Shown: one piece after another, positions 1-8,337 of the stretch
Layout of the letters: each line of letters opens with the position of its first letter
Numbering within the stretch: the first letter of the stretch is position 1
NCBI GenBank assembly: GCA_945900785.1
Contig: CAMDJM010000005.1
Location: forward strand, 31,866-95,865
DNA: 64,000 nucleotides
Source: Akkermansia muciniphila
GTDB lineage: Bacteria; Verrucomicrobiota; Verrucomicrobiia; Verrucomicrobiales; V1-33
Direction: 5' to 3'
Made by a program: the position numbers and the translations under genes
Notes under the pieces: model-generated
The model's input: only the letters and a program-made list of their open reading frames with translations
What the model was told of the DNA's origin: nothing
The model's database searches: none

Positions 1-2
1 CG

Positions 3-3000
3 CCGTCCGATCCCCGCAAAACCCAAGCCCTCAAAGCCTCCGCCTCTTCCGTTCTTCCGAGGAAATCGCCCCGGACCCAACTGCGGCGCCTCATACGACG
101 CCTTGCGGGCAAACCCGCCCGTCAGCAGCTCATGCCGCTGCTGATCAAGGTCTACGCCGGATTCAGCACCCTTGATGGCGAAGCCTCGGAAGAGGATATC
201 GAAAGCAGCCTCGGCTTCATGCGGCACGACTATCCGGAAGCGATGTATTCCGAGCTGCGGGAACTTTACAGCGGTGCCCTGCGCCAGCCCCAGGACCTCG
301 GGAGCATGGCCGCCGATCTCGCCGGCCAGCTCTCCCACGAGGAAAAAGTGCTCTTGGCCGTGCAGCTCTATGTGCTGATCACCCGCTCCCACTCGCCGGA
401 AACGGAGCTGCAGGCCTTTCAATCCTTCATGACCAGCATGGGGGCCGCCAGCGTGGCCCAGGGCGTGCTGGGACAGCTCACCGAAAAAGACGCCATGGAA
501 ACCGGCACCGCTGCCCCCGCTGGAGCCGTCCTGGAATCCCTCGAACTCGGCCGCACCACTCCGGCGGATCTCGTCCTGGATGACCTCTCGCCAGGCTACC
601 GCGTCACGGTCTTCCGCTTTCAAAATCTGCTCCTGCTCAAAAACTCCGGCGAGCGCCCCGTCATCGCCCGCGGACGGCAGTTGGCGCGCGGTGGATTCCT
701 CCGCCTCTACGAAGGACAGCGCGTGGTCATGGGCGATCTGGTGCTCGACTATCAGGATCTCGTCTTTTATCTGAATGCCCGCAAAGGGGTCTCCTCCACC
801 CAGCTCTATCTCGGCCTCAGCGCCAGCGGCAGCCCCTTCGTGGAGCGGGAGCGCAGCAAGCTCTCCGCCATCCTCCTCCAATTCGGCCTCCAGGTCACCG
901 CCACCGCGCTCAAATCCTCCGGCATCCGCGTGGGCGGGCGCACCCTCGGCCGGGATGAAATCCGCGTCGTTCCCCTGACCGAGCGCCTCCGTTTTCCTGA
1001 CACCTCGGAAATCACCTTCGCCGACCTGCGCCGCCGGGCCCGCGAGATGGGCGGGCGCTTCGACCTCAACTCCGGGCGCACCGACTACCTGGTCTCCAAC
1101 AATCCCAGCCTGCTCAAAAAAGGCGACATCATCCTTTCCCCCAGCCTGCGCAGCGAAATCCTCCTGCGGCTCCGCTGTGATTATGAAGGCAAAAGCGGCT
1201 TTGTGGAAGTCCTGAAAGCCTCCCGCACCATCCAGGTGGGGCGCACCACCCTGAAGGAACGCGATGGCATGATGCTGGAGGACGGAGCCGTCATCAGCCT
1301 CGGGGAGGGACAATACCTGCGCTGCCGCTTCAGCGACCGCATCATTGAGGAGGAGCGCAACATCATCCGCGAGCTGGAACTGGCCGATATCACCCACCGC
1401 TTCGGCAAAAACACCCCCGCCGTGGAGGGTGTCTCCCTGACCGTGAGACGCGGCGAAATGATTTGCGTGATGGGCCCCAGCGGCAGCGGAAAAAGCAGCC
1501 TGCTGCGCATCCTCGCCGGCCACCTGAAACCCCGGGAAGGCGAAGTCAGGATGAACGGCCTGCCCCTTTACGATAACCTTTCCACGCTCTGCCCCTTTAT
1601 CAGCTATATCCCGCACGAGGACGCCTTCGATCCGCTGCTCACGGTGGAGGAAAACCTCAGCGCCGCCGCCGCCATCCGCTCGCCCCACCTCCAGTCCAGC
1701 GACATCTCCCGCCGCGTCAGCGCCAAGCTGATCGAGCTGGGCCTGCAGGAACGGCGCAGCCGGCTGGCCGGCACCCCGGAGCAAAAACACCTCTCCAGCG
1801 GCGAGCGCAAGCGTCTCAACATCGGCATGGACATGATCACGCCCGCCGACGTTTTCCTCTTCGACGAGCCCACCTCCGGGCTCTCCTCCAAGGACTCCGA
1901 GCATATTCTGGAAATCATCCGCGGCCTCGCCCATAACAAAATCGTCTTTGTCAGCATCCACCAGCCCAGCGCCCGGCTCTTCCAACTCTTCCACCGCGCC
2001 ATTCTCCTGGATAATGGCGGAAAACTCGTCTACTTCGGCACCCCCGCCGGCATGCAGGATTATTTCCGGGATGCCTGGCAGGATCAACTCGCCCGGCCCG
2101 AGGGGGCCGAAGCCCAGCCCCTGCCGGACTTCAACCAGCCGGAGTTCATTTTCGACGTGCTGGAAACCCCACTCCGCGATCTCAGCGGGGACATCCTCTA
2201 CGAGGAAGACGCCCGCGGCCACTCCGCCCCGGCGCGGCGTTTTGCCCCTGACTTCTGGCGTGACCGCTATCAAACCCACCTCGTGCTCAGCGAGGCCAAC
2301 GCGGTCACCCTCCAGCCTGGTGACAGCGGCACCCATACCCGGCCCGTGCTGCCGCCGGAGATCGACCGCACCGGAGCCCGCAATGGCGGGGCCCGGCTCC
2401 AGGTCATGATCCAGCGCGCCTTTCTCAGCAAATTCCGCAACCGGGGCAACCTCGTCACCACCCTCCTCGAAGCCCCGCTGCTCGCCACCCTCATCGCCAC
2501 GGTGTTGCGTTATTCCGAGGATGGCAACTACACCTTTGCCTCCGCCTTTCACGTCCCCACCTATCTTTTCCTTTCCCTGGTGGTGGCCATGTTCCTCGGC
2601 CTCACCAACAGCGCGGACGAAATTATCCGCGACCGCATTCTCCTCCAGCGGGAACGGAACTATAACAAAAATGTCCTTGGGTATCTCGCCGGCAAGGTTG
2701 TCAGCCTCGGAGCCTTCGCTCTGATCCAATGCTTCATCTACCTCCTGATCGGCAATTCCATTCTGGAGATCCGGGAAATGTTCACCCCCTACCTCGCCTG
2801 GATGTTCGCCACCAGCCTCTGCGGCGTCACCATTGGCCTCACCATCAGCAGTGTGGTGCGCGATGCCAAGACCGCCCTCAATATCATCCCGCTCATTCTC
2901 ATTCCCCAGATCATCCTCGGCGGGGCGCTCATCAAATACGAGGAGATGAACCGGAACCTCGACTTCGCCTACAGCATCCGCCGCTGGATCTCGCCGGACC

Positions 3001-3614
3001 CGGAAACCGGCGACAAGCCCAGCAATCTGAAGGTGCCCCTCATTTGCGAATTCATGCCGCTGCGCTGGACTTACGAATCGCTGGTCCTTGCCCAGGCCAA
3101 CCACAATCCCCTTGCCAGCGCCCAGGAGGAACTGAACCAGCGCATCCGCAATCTCACCTCCATCCAGACCCTCAGCCCCGGCCAGGAAGAGGAACTCACC
3201 CATGCCAAGGAAGCCCTCGTCAAGGTCTCCGGCCTGGAGGAACGCAATGCCGACGCCCTCTACCGGCGCATCACCAACATCATGAAAGCCGTGGCCGCCG
3301 GCACTTATGATCCGGCCTCCCACGATGCCAGGGAGAAGGACCGCCTCGTCTCCGCCGAGTCCGTCTTTGAAAACCAGAAGATCCGCGATCTTGTCAGCAA
3401 AGCGGAAATGGAGCGCCGCGATTTCCGGCGCAAAACCCAGCCCAACGTCTTTTTCGGCAATGAAAAACGCTACACCCTGCGCCTCTTTGGCTTCACCCTG
3501 ATCGACCTCAAGACCGATACCCTCAGCCTCAACGGCACCATGATCGTGCTCTGGATCCTCTTCCCGCTCATGATTCTCTGGCTGGTCCTGCGCCGCCAGC
3601 TGCGCCGCGTCTGA
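3..3614 (+). CDS. ABCG-type ABC transporter ATPase-permease with N-terminal TerB-like domain, 5' end open at window edge
   Basis: Half-transporter with ATPase and permease in one chain. The first in-frame ATG is at 132, but the frame is open back to base 3 with no stop, so the gene may start outside the window. Counting from 132: residues 1-120 look like an acidic TerB-type helical domain (DGEASEEDIESSL); about 130-410 are beta-rich and partly FHA-like; Walker A GPSGSGKSS is near 447, signature LSSGERKRLN near 553 and Walker B FLFDEP near 574. The C-terminal part has about six membrane segments of the ABC2 type, with a long soluble insert between the last two. The ATPase-before-membrane order and LSSGERKR signature are typical of the ABCG/White family. 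Substrate unknown. It is followed after 46 nt by an SDR gene. Confidence 0.9.
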   Translation, partial: PSDPRKTQALKASASSVLPRKSPRTQLRRLIRRLAGKPARQQLMPLLIKVYAGFSTLDGEASEEDIESSLGFMRHDYPEAMYSELRELYSGALRQPQDLGSMAADLAGQLSHEEKVLLAVQLYVLITRSHSPETELQAFQSFMTSMGAASVAQGVLGQLTEKDAMETGTAAPAGAVLESLELGRTTPADLVLDDLSPGYRVTVFRFQNLLLLKNSGERPVIARGRQLARGGFLRLYEGQRVVMGDLVLDYQDLVFYLNARKGVSSTQLYLGLSASGSPFVERERSKLSAILLQFGLQVTATALKSSGIRVGGRTLGRDEIRVVPLTERLRFPDTSEITFADLRRRAREMGGRFDLNSGRTDYLVSNNPSLLKKGDIILSPSLRSEILLRLRCDYEGKSGFVEVLKASRTIQVGRTTLKERDGMMLEDGAVISLGEGQYLRCRFSDRIIEEERNIIRELELADITHRFGKNTPAVEGVSLTVRRGEMICVMGPSGSGKSSLLRILAGHLKPREGEVRMNGLPLYDNLSTLCPFISYIPHEDAFDPLLTVEENLSAAAAIRSPHLQSSDISRRVSAKLIELGLQERRSRLAGTPEQKHLSSGERKRLNIGMDMITPADVFLFDEPTSGLSSKDSEHILEIIRGLAHNKIVFVSIHQPSARLFQLFHRAILLDNGGKLVYFGTPAGMQDYFRDAWQDQLARPEGAEAQPLPDFNQPEFIFDVLETPLRDLSGDILYEEDARGHSAPARRFAPDFWRDRYQTHLVLSEANAVTLQPGDSGTHTRPVLPPEIDRTGARNGGARLQVMIQRAFLSKFRNRGNLVTTLLEAPLLATLIATVLRYSEDGNYTFASAFHVPTYLFLSLVVAMFLGLTNSADEIIRDRILLQRERNYNKNVLGYLAGKVVSLGAFALIQCFIYLLIGNSILEIREMFTPYLAWMFATSLCGVTIGLTISSVVRDAKTALNIIPLILIPQIILGGALIKYEEMNRNLDFAYSIRRWISPDPETGDKPSNLKVPLICEFMPLRWTYESLVLAQANHNPLASAQEELNQRIRNLTSIQTLSPGQEEELTHAKEALVKVSGLEERNADALYRRITNIMKAVAAGTYDPASHDAREKDRLVSAESVFENQKIRDLVSKAEMERRDFRRKTQPNVFFGNEKRYTLRLFGFTLIDLKTDTLSLNGTMIVLWILFPLMILWLVLRRQLRRV

Positions 3615-3660
3615 TCCGGCCCTTCCTCCCTTCACCCTCCACCTTCCACTTCCCTATCCC

Positions 3661-4479
3661 TTGCCTGCGCCTTCCTATCCATGGTCCTTTCCTATCATCA
3701 CCGGAGCCAGCAGCGGATTCGGTGCCGAATTTGCCCGGCACCTGGCCCCTTCCGCCAAAGCCATCGCCCTCACTGCCCGGCGGGCGGATGCGCTGGAAAC
3801 CCTGGCCACGTCCCTCCGCTCCGCCCATCCTGGCCTGATCGTCCATTGCCTGCCCTGTGATCTCGCCGATGAAGGCGCGCGGGCCCGCCTGCCGGAGCGT
3901 TGCCAGACTCTTGGTTTTACCCCCGACCTGCTCATCAACAACGCCGGTCTCGGCGACTATGGCACCTTTCATGAAGCCGCCTGGAGCAAGCTCGCCCAGC
4001 TCCTCGCCGTCAACATCACCGCCCTGACCCACCTCACCTCCCTTTTCCTCCCCCTCCTGCGCCAGCATGCCTCCTCCGGCATTCTCAATGTCAGCTCCCT
4101 CGCAGGAGAAATGCCTATCCCTGACTTCGCCGTCTACGCCGCCAGCAAAGCCTATGTTACCCGCCTCACCGAAGCCCTCAGGATCGAATTCCGCCCCTTC
4201 GGCATCCAGGTTACCGCCCTCTGTCCCGGCCCGTCCCCCACCTCATTCGGGCAAACCGCCCAGCGGCGTGGCGAACGTTTGCCCACCGCAGAATTCGCCA
4301 GGAAATCCCCTGCCGAAGTCGTCCGCGCCGGGCTCAAGGCCCTCGCCGCCGGGCGTCCTGACGCCTTTCCGGGTGCCATCGTCTGGCTCACCTCCCGCCT
4401 GCTTCGGCTCTTGCCTGCGCCCGTGCTCCGGCTCATCCTCTCCCGCCGTCCCCGTCAGGCCCGGCCTCTCCCTTTATGA
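3661..4479 (+). CDS. SDR-family oxidoreductase
   Basis: Short-chain dehydrogenase/reductase of 272 residues, usual length for a classical SDR. Visible are the NAD(P)-binding TGASSGFG motif at residues 14-21, the NNAG motif near 97, a catalytic Ser in NVSSLAG and the YAASK active-site motif near 159. The start is a TTG; the nearby ATG at 3680 is out of frame, and a later start would remove the nucleotide-binding strand. The stop overlaps the start of the TMEM14 gene by 4 nt (ATGA), so the two are probably translationally coupled. Substrate cannot be read from sequence. Confidence 0.9.
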   Translation: MPAPSYPWSFPIITGASSGFGAEFARHLAPSAKAIALTARRADALETLATSLRSAHPGLIVHCLPCDLADEGARARLPERCQTLGFTPDLLINNAGLGDYGTFHEAAWSKLAQLLAVNITALTHLTSLFLPLLRQHASSGILNVSSLAGEMPIPDFAVYAASKAYVTRLTEALRIEFRPFGIQVTALCPGPSPTSFGQTAQRRGERLPTAEFARKSPAEVVRAGLKALAAGRPDAFPGAIVWLTSRLLRLLPAPVLRLILSRRPRQARPLPL

Positions 4480-4844
4480 CCCTTCTCCTCACCGCCCCCG
4501 CCTTCCCCAGCATCTCCGATTACTACGCCGTCTTTGGAGGCGTCAGCATTATCCTTGGTATGCTGGGATTCGTCCGCGCCAAAAGCCGGGCTTCCTTCAT
4601 CGCCGGCACGATTTCCGGTCTGGCCCTGCTCGGGGCCGCCTTCGTCATCGCCAAGCACTACAGCACGGATCCCAGTTCCAAAACCGGCTATGTCCTTGGC
4701 CTCGTCTTTTCTGCCCTCCTCCTGGGCCGGTTCCTGCCCGGATTCATCAAATCCAAAAAATTCTATCCTGCCGGCATCCTCGCCCTCCTCAGCCTTGGCG
4801 GCGTTATCGCCGGCATCCTCGGCCTCCTCGGCAAAGCCTTATAA
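4476..4844 (+). CDS. TMEM14-family small membrane protein
   Basis: A 122-residue integral membrane protein with three to four hydrophobic helices, small glycine-rich turns and short basic loops (RAKSRAS, KSKK). This pattern and length fit the TMEM14/UPF0136 family, found in mitochondria and scattered bacteria. Function in bacteria is not established. It overlaps the upstream SDR gene by 4 nt and lies 36 nt before a VOC-family gene. Confidence 0.8.
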   Translation: MTLLLTAPAFPSISDYYAVFGGVSIILGMLGFVRAKSRASFIAGTISGLALLGAAFVIAKHYSTDPSSKTGYVLGLVFSALLLGRFLPGFIKSKKFYPAGILALLSLGGVIAGILGLLGKAL

Positions 4845-4880
4845 CCGTTCACCTGCCGCCCCCATTCCCCATCCCCTATC

Positions 4881-5228
4881 ATGACCGTCCTCAAAGTTAA
4901 ATACGCCCTCTGGGCCGCCGATTGGCAACGCTGCCTCCACTTCTACCGCGACCTCTTCGGCGGCACTATCACCATGGAAATGGAAGTCTGGAGTGAAATC
5001 GTCATCGCCGGAGCCACCCTCGGCATCCACGGCGGCGGCGAAGGAAAACGCACCTGGACCGGCCTCACTTTTCAGGTCGATGACCTCCGCGAAGGCATCG
5101 CCCAACTCACCGCCCACGGCGGCTCCCTCGCCTGCCCGCCCAACGACACCCCGGAAGACCCCCTGCATTTGGCCATGTGCATCGACCCCGAAGGCAACGA
5201 ATTCATGATGACCCAGCGGCGGCACTGA
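4881..5228 (+). CDS. VOC-family (glyoxalase/bleomycin-resistance fold) protein
   Basis: A 115-residue single-domain vicinal-oxygen-chelate protein. The N-terminal half has the typical helix around WQRCLHFYRDLFGG; the second half has TFQVDDLREGI and ends with the conserved DPEGNEF strand. A His (LGIHGG) and a Glu (PEGNEF) sit where metal ligands occur in the family. Substrate is not predictable. Last gene of the SDR-TMEM14-VOC cluster before the rpoA leader. Confidence 0.85.
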   Translation: MTVLKVKYALWAADWQRCLHFYRDLFGGTITMEMEVWSEIVIAGATLGIHGGGEGKRTWTGLTFQVDDLREGIAQLTAHGGSLACPPNDTPEDPLHLAMCIDPEGNEFMMTQRRH

Positions 5229-5335
5229 GCTGACAAGGATTTCCTCAACCAGCATGACTGACAGGGGGATGTTCAAGCGCCTTCCCTCCCTCATGGCAAA
5301 AATGTTTAAAAAGTTCAGGCCTTTCCTTTCCACTT

Positions 5336-5356
5336 GCACCACCCCCCCAGTGGTGC
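5336..5356 (+). promoter_or_regulatory. Perfect hairpin in the rpoA leader
   Basis: Inverted repeat GCACCAC / GTGGTGC, 7-bp stem with a 7-nt C-rich loop, inside the 242-nt gap between the VOC gene and rpoA. No T-run follows, so it does not look like a simple terminator. Its place in the 5' leader of a transcription/ribosomal operon would suit a regulatory RNA element, but that is inference. Confidence 0.4.
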
Positions 5357-5470
5357 TCCTTTCCCGCCCCCCGCGAGCCATCCTTCAGCTTGCCGTCGGT
5401 CTCTGTGGCTGAAAACACCCCCGTTTTCAACCGGCTCGCCAGAGGTAACCCGGTAAAAACCAACTAAAAC

Positions 5471-6568
5471 ATGTCCGTCAGACTCGCCCGCTTCGAAATG
5501 CCCAATCGTCTTACCAAAGACGAATCCACCGCCACCGACACCTACGGGAAATTTATCGCCGAACCCTTTGAAGGCGGCTACGGCTACACCATCGGCAACG
5601 GCCTGCGCCGCGTTCTCATGTCCTCCCTCGAAGGAGCCGCCGTCACTTCGATCAAAATCAAAGGAGCCCAGCACGAGTTCTGCAGCCTTCCCGGCATTGT
5701 GGAAGATGTCACCGACATCGTCCTCAACCTGAAGAAGATCAAGTTTTCCCACTCCGACCTGAAGGAACCCAAGCTGCTCACCATCCAGGTGGACCGCGAT
5801 GGCATCGTCACCGCCGGAGACATCCGCGAAGACGCCCAATATTCCGTCATTAACAAGGACCAGCACATCTGCACGCTCGACCGCAAGGTCAAGTTCGAAG
5901 CCGAAATGGAAGTCCGCGTGGGCCGTGGTTTTTCCTCCGGAGATGAAAACAAGCGCGCGGAAATGCCCATCGGGGTGATCCCCATCGATAGCATTTTCTC
6001 CCCCGTCACCCGTGTCCGTTATGCGGTGGAAAACACCCGCGTCGGCCAGAAGACGGACTACGATAAACTCATCATCGAAATCTGGACCGATGGCCGCATC
6101 ACGCCCCACGATGCCCTCACCCAGGCCAGCTCCATCCTGCGCAAGCACCTCGACGTCTTCGTCGCCTACGACGACAGCCAGATCGAATTCGAAGCCGCTC
6201 CGGAAGCCCAGTCCGAGGAAAACAGCGAACTCCGCAAGCTGCTCAACATGAGCGTCAACGAAATCGAACTCAGCGTCCGCGCCGCCAACTGCCTCAACAA
6301 CGCCAACATCACCAGCGTGGGCCAGCTCGCCCTCAAGTCCGAGGCGGAAATGCTCAAATACCGCAATTTTGGCAAAAAATCCCTCAACGAAATCAAGGAC
6401 AAGCTTCTGGAGCTGGGCCTTGGACTCGGCATGAAATTCGAAGGCAATCTCATGGAACCCTTCATGGGGGGCCGCGGGGCCGCCTTCAGTTATTACAAGG
6501 ACGAGGACGACGCCAAAGGCGGCCTGACCGATCTCATCAACCAAAACATGGACGAAGACGACGAATAA
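5471..6568 (+). CDS. rpoA: DNA-directed RNA polymerase subunit alpha
   Basis: Alpha subunit, which dimerises to seed RNA polymerase assembly and contacts promoter UP elements and activators. The alpha-NTD is clear from GNGLRRVLMSSLEGAA to about residue 240. The alpha-CTD, with helix-hairpin-helix features (ELSVRAANCLNNANI, FGKKSLNEIKDKL), is about residues 265-325. A short acidic tail follows (NQNMDEDDE). At 365 residues it is slightly longer than the E. coli protein. rplQ follows after 52 nt, the classic order, but no rpsM, rpsK or rpsD lies upstream; a 242-nt leader separates it from a VOC gene, implying its own promoter. Confidence 0.98.
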   Translation: MSVRLARFEMPNRLTKDESTATDTYGKFIAEPFEGGYGYTIGNGLRRVLMSSLEGAAVTSIKIKGAQHEFCSLPGIVEDVTDIVLNLKKIKFSHSDLKEPKLLTIQVDRDGIVTAGDIREDAQYSVINKDQHICTLDRKVKFEAEMEVRVGRGFSSGDENKRAEMPIGVIPIDSIFSPVTRVRYAVENTRVGQKTDYDKLIIEIWTDGRITPHDALTQASSILRKHLDVFVAYDDSQIEFEAAPEAQSEENSELRKLLNMSVNEIELSVRAANCLNNANITSVGQLALKSEAEMLKYRNFGKKSLNEIKDKLLELGLGLGMKFEGNLMEPFMGGRGAAFSYYKDEDDAKGGLTDLINQNMDEDDE

Positions 6569-6620
6569 GACGCCTTCCCTTCCTTTCTCCACCCCACTTC
6601 AAATCCAATAACTAAAAGTC

Positions 6621-7109
6621 ATGAGACACGGCCGTAAAACCATCAAACTCCAGCGTCGTCAGGATCACCGCGACTCGCTGCTCTCCAACCTCGTCTGCTC
6701 CCTCATCGAGCACAAACAGATCAAGACCACCGTCGCCAAAGCCAAAGCCATCCGTCCCTTTGCGGACCGCATGGTCACTCTGGGCAAACGCGGCGACCTG
6801 CATGCCCGGCGCACCGCCATCCGCTATCTCCACAGCAAGGATTCCGTCAAGGAACTCTTCAACACTGTGGCCCCGGCTGCCAGCCACCGCCAGGGCGGCT
6901 ACACCCGCATCATCAAACTCGGCCAACGCCCCACCGATTCCGCTCCGATGGCCTTCATCGAGTGGGTGGACTGCGTTACCGTGGAACCTGCCAAGGTGCC
7001 CAGCACTCCGGACACCGTGACACTCTCTGCGGAACCGGCCGCCGCCAAGCCGACCAAAACCGCCCAAGCCAAGGAAAAAGCGGTCGAAGCCGAACCGGCC
7101 GCTGAATAA
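6621..7109 (+). CDS. rplQ: 50S ribosomal protein L17
   Basis: L17 of the large subunit near the peptide exit region. The N-terminal MRHGRKTIKLQRRQDHR, the LVCSLIEHKQIKTTVAKAK segment and the GGYTRIIKL motif are diagnostic. The core ends near residue 125; the remaining 35 or so residues form an Ala/Glu/Lys/Pro-rich tail (KEKAVEAEPAAE) beyond the usual length. Cotranscribed with rpoA, with a strong terminator 150 nt downstream. Confidence 0.98.
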   Translation: MRHGRKTIKLQRRQDHRDSLLSNLVCSLIEHKQIKTTVAKAKAIRPFADRMVTLGKRGDLHARRTAIRYLHSKDSVKELFNTVAPAASHRQGGYTRIIKLGQRPTDSAPMAFIEWVDCVTVEPAKVPSTPDTVTLSAEPAAAKPTKTAQAKEKAVEAEPAAE

Positions 7110-7135
7110 TTCCCCTTTGTTTCCTTCTCCGTGAC

Positions 7136-7200
7136 GCAGGCTTCCAGCCTGTGCACGCAGGCTTCCAGCCTGTGCGGCCAGTAGGCTTCCAGCCCGCTGG
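7136..7200. repeat. Three copies of a CAGGCTTCCAGCCTG palindromic repeat
   Basis: Near-identical copies at 7136-7154 and 7157-7175, and a degenerate third at 7181-7200. Each has the self-complementary core CAGGCT-TCC-AGCCTG (6-bp stem). They lie between the rplQ stop and its terminator, so they are probably transcribed into the 3' UTR. Confidence 0.75.
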
Positions 7201-7256
7201 GTTCCAAAGGCAACAAAATAACCACATCCAGCCTACACCTTGGCAAATCCTCCCGG

Positions 7257-7285
7257 AAGCGGCCACGAAAGTGGCCGCTTTTTTT
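7257..7285 (+). terminator. Rho-independent terminator after rpoA-rplQ
   Basis: Perfect 10-bp stem AAGCGGCCAC / GTGGCCGCTT closed by a GAAA tetraloop and followed by an uninterrupted T-run (7279-7285). The best intrinsic terminator in the window. Confidence 0.92.
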
Positions 7286-7352
7286 GTTGCACCACTGGCC
7301 GCGGTTGGTAAGCTCAGCCCCGCCCACCGGAACCCCCAGACCCGTTCCCCGA

Positions 7353-8276
7353 ATGCTTCCCTCCCAGCATCCCTCCCTCATTCTAACGGCCTTGGGCCTG
7401 ATTTTTGGGAGCCTTGTGTCCCTGAATGCAACCACCGTAGAGACCAAGACCAAGTCCAAGGCAAATCCTCCGGCAAAATCACCCGCCAAGCCCAAAGAGG
7501 AAAAATCCACCCCAACCGCAGCCAAAGGAGCCCAAGGGGCGGTGGGACCGATTGCTCCCCTGCCCCGCGTTTACGCGCCGACCCGTCCCCGCGACGTGGC
7601 CCCTAGATTCCCTTGGAAACGCAATATCACCACCACCATCTTCTGGATTGGTGAGGCCCCGGATGGCCGCAACACCACTCCCAACCACAAAAGCTCATGG
7701 GACACGGAATGGCAGGAGAATTATGGGGGCTTTGATGATCCAAACCGCGAGAACCGCACCTACGACTTCCATCCGAAAGGCTTCGTCCCCAATCTGAATC
7801 CGTTTTACGTCGCCCTCCCCTTCAATGACCAAACGAACCCTGAGGTCGCAGCGGTGAAGATCCCATGGTATAAAACCAACCGCAATCCCATCAGCAAAAG
7901 CGCCTGCCACGGGACTTGGATCGCCATTAAATTTGGCAACAAAACCTGTTTTGCCCAATGGGAAGACTGCGGCCCCTTCGTGACGGACGATCACAACTAC
8001 GTCTTCGGCACCGCCCCACCCAAAAACCCGGAAAATGGCGGAGCCGGCCTGGACGTGTCCCCCGCCGTGCGCGATTTTCTGGGCATCAGCAGCGGAGCCC
8101 AATGCGATTGGCGCTTCTGCTCCGCCAAGGAAGTGCCGGATGGCCCATGGACCCGCTTCGGCGCCGGCAAAAAGCTCGCCGCCGGTGGAGAACAGGACAT
8201 CGAAGCGATCCGCGCCAAATACGCCGAACTCGTCCGCCAACGTGAAGAATGGCTGAAGCGCAACCCCGGCCGTTAG
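7353..8276 (+). CDS. Secreted protein with a possible double-psi beta-barrel (expansin/RlpA-like) domain
   Basis: 307 residues. The ORF-track start at 7284 is a TTG inside the terminator T-run; ATG 7353 gives a proper signal peptide (hydrophobic LILTALGLIFGSLVSL). A Lys/Pro/Ala-rich linker of about 50 residues follows. The folded region contains a Cys-bearing stretch, CFAQWEDCGPF, and later GLDVSPAVRDFLGI; the spacing of a GPF motif and a LDVSxAVRxxLG helix resembles RlpA/expansin double-psi barrels. That assignment is tentative. Likely exported; no enzymatic role can be stated. Confidence 0.75.
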   Translation: MLPSQHPSLILTALGLIFGSLVSLNATTVETKTKSKANPPAKSPAKPKEEKSTPTAAKGAQGAVGPIAPLPRVYAPTRPRDVAPRFPWKRNITTTIFWIGEAPDGRNTTPNHKSSWDTEWQENYGGFDDPNRENRTYDFHPKGFVPNLNPFYVALPFNDQTNPEVAAVKIPWYKTNRNPISKSACHGTWIAIKFGNKTCFAQWEDCGPFVTDDHNYVFGTAPPKNPENGGAGLDVSPAVRDFLGISSGAQCDWRFCSAKEVPDGPWTRFGAGKKLAAGGEQDIEAIRAKYAELVRQREEWLKRNPGR

Positions 8277-8337
8277 TCCCGCAGCCGGATCATTGCAGCT
8301 TGCAGCGCAGGCGAAACCGCCGCATGAACGCCGCACC

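Noticed and set aside
5315-6592. Long minus-strand ORF (425 aa)
   Set aside because: Antisense to rpoA; composition is the mirror of a GC-rich gene and gives no protein family.
7284-7352. TTG start of the secreted protein ORF at 7284
   Set aside because: The TTG lies in the terminator T-run and a start at 7353 gives a normal signal peptide.
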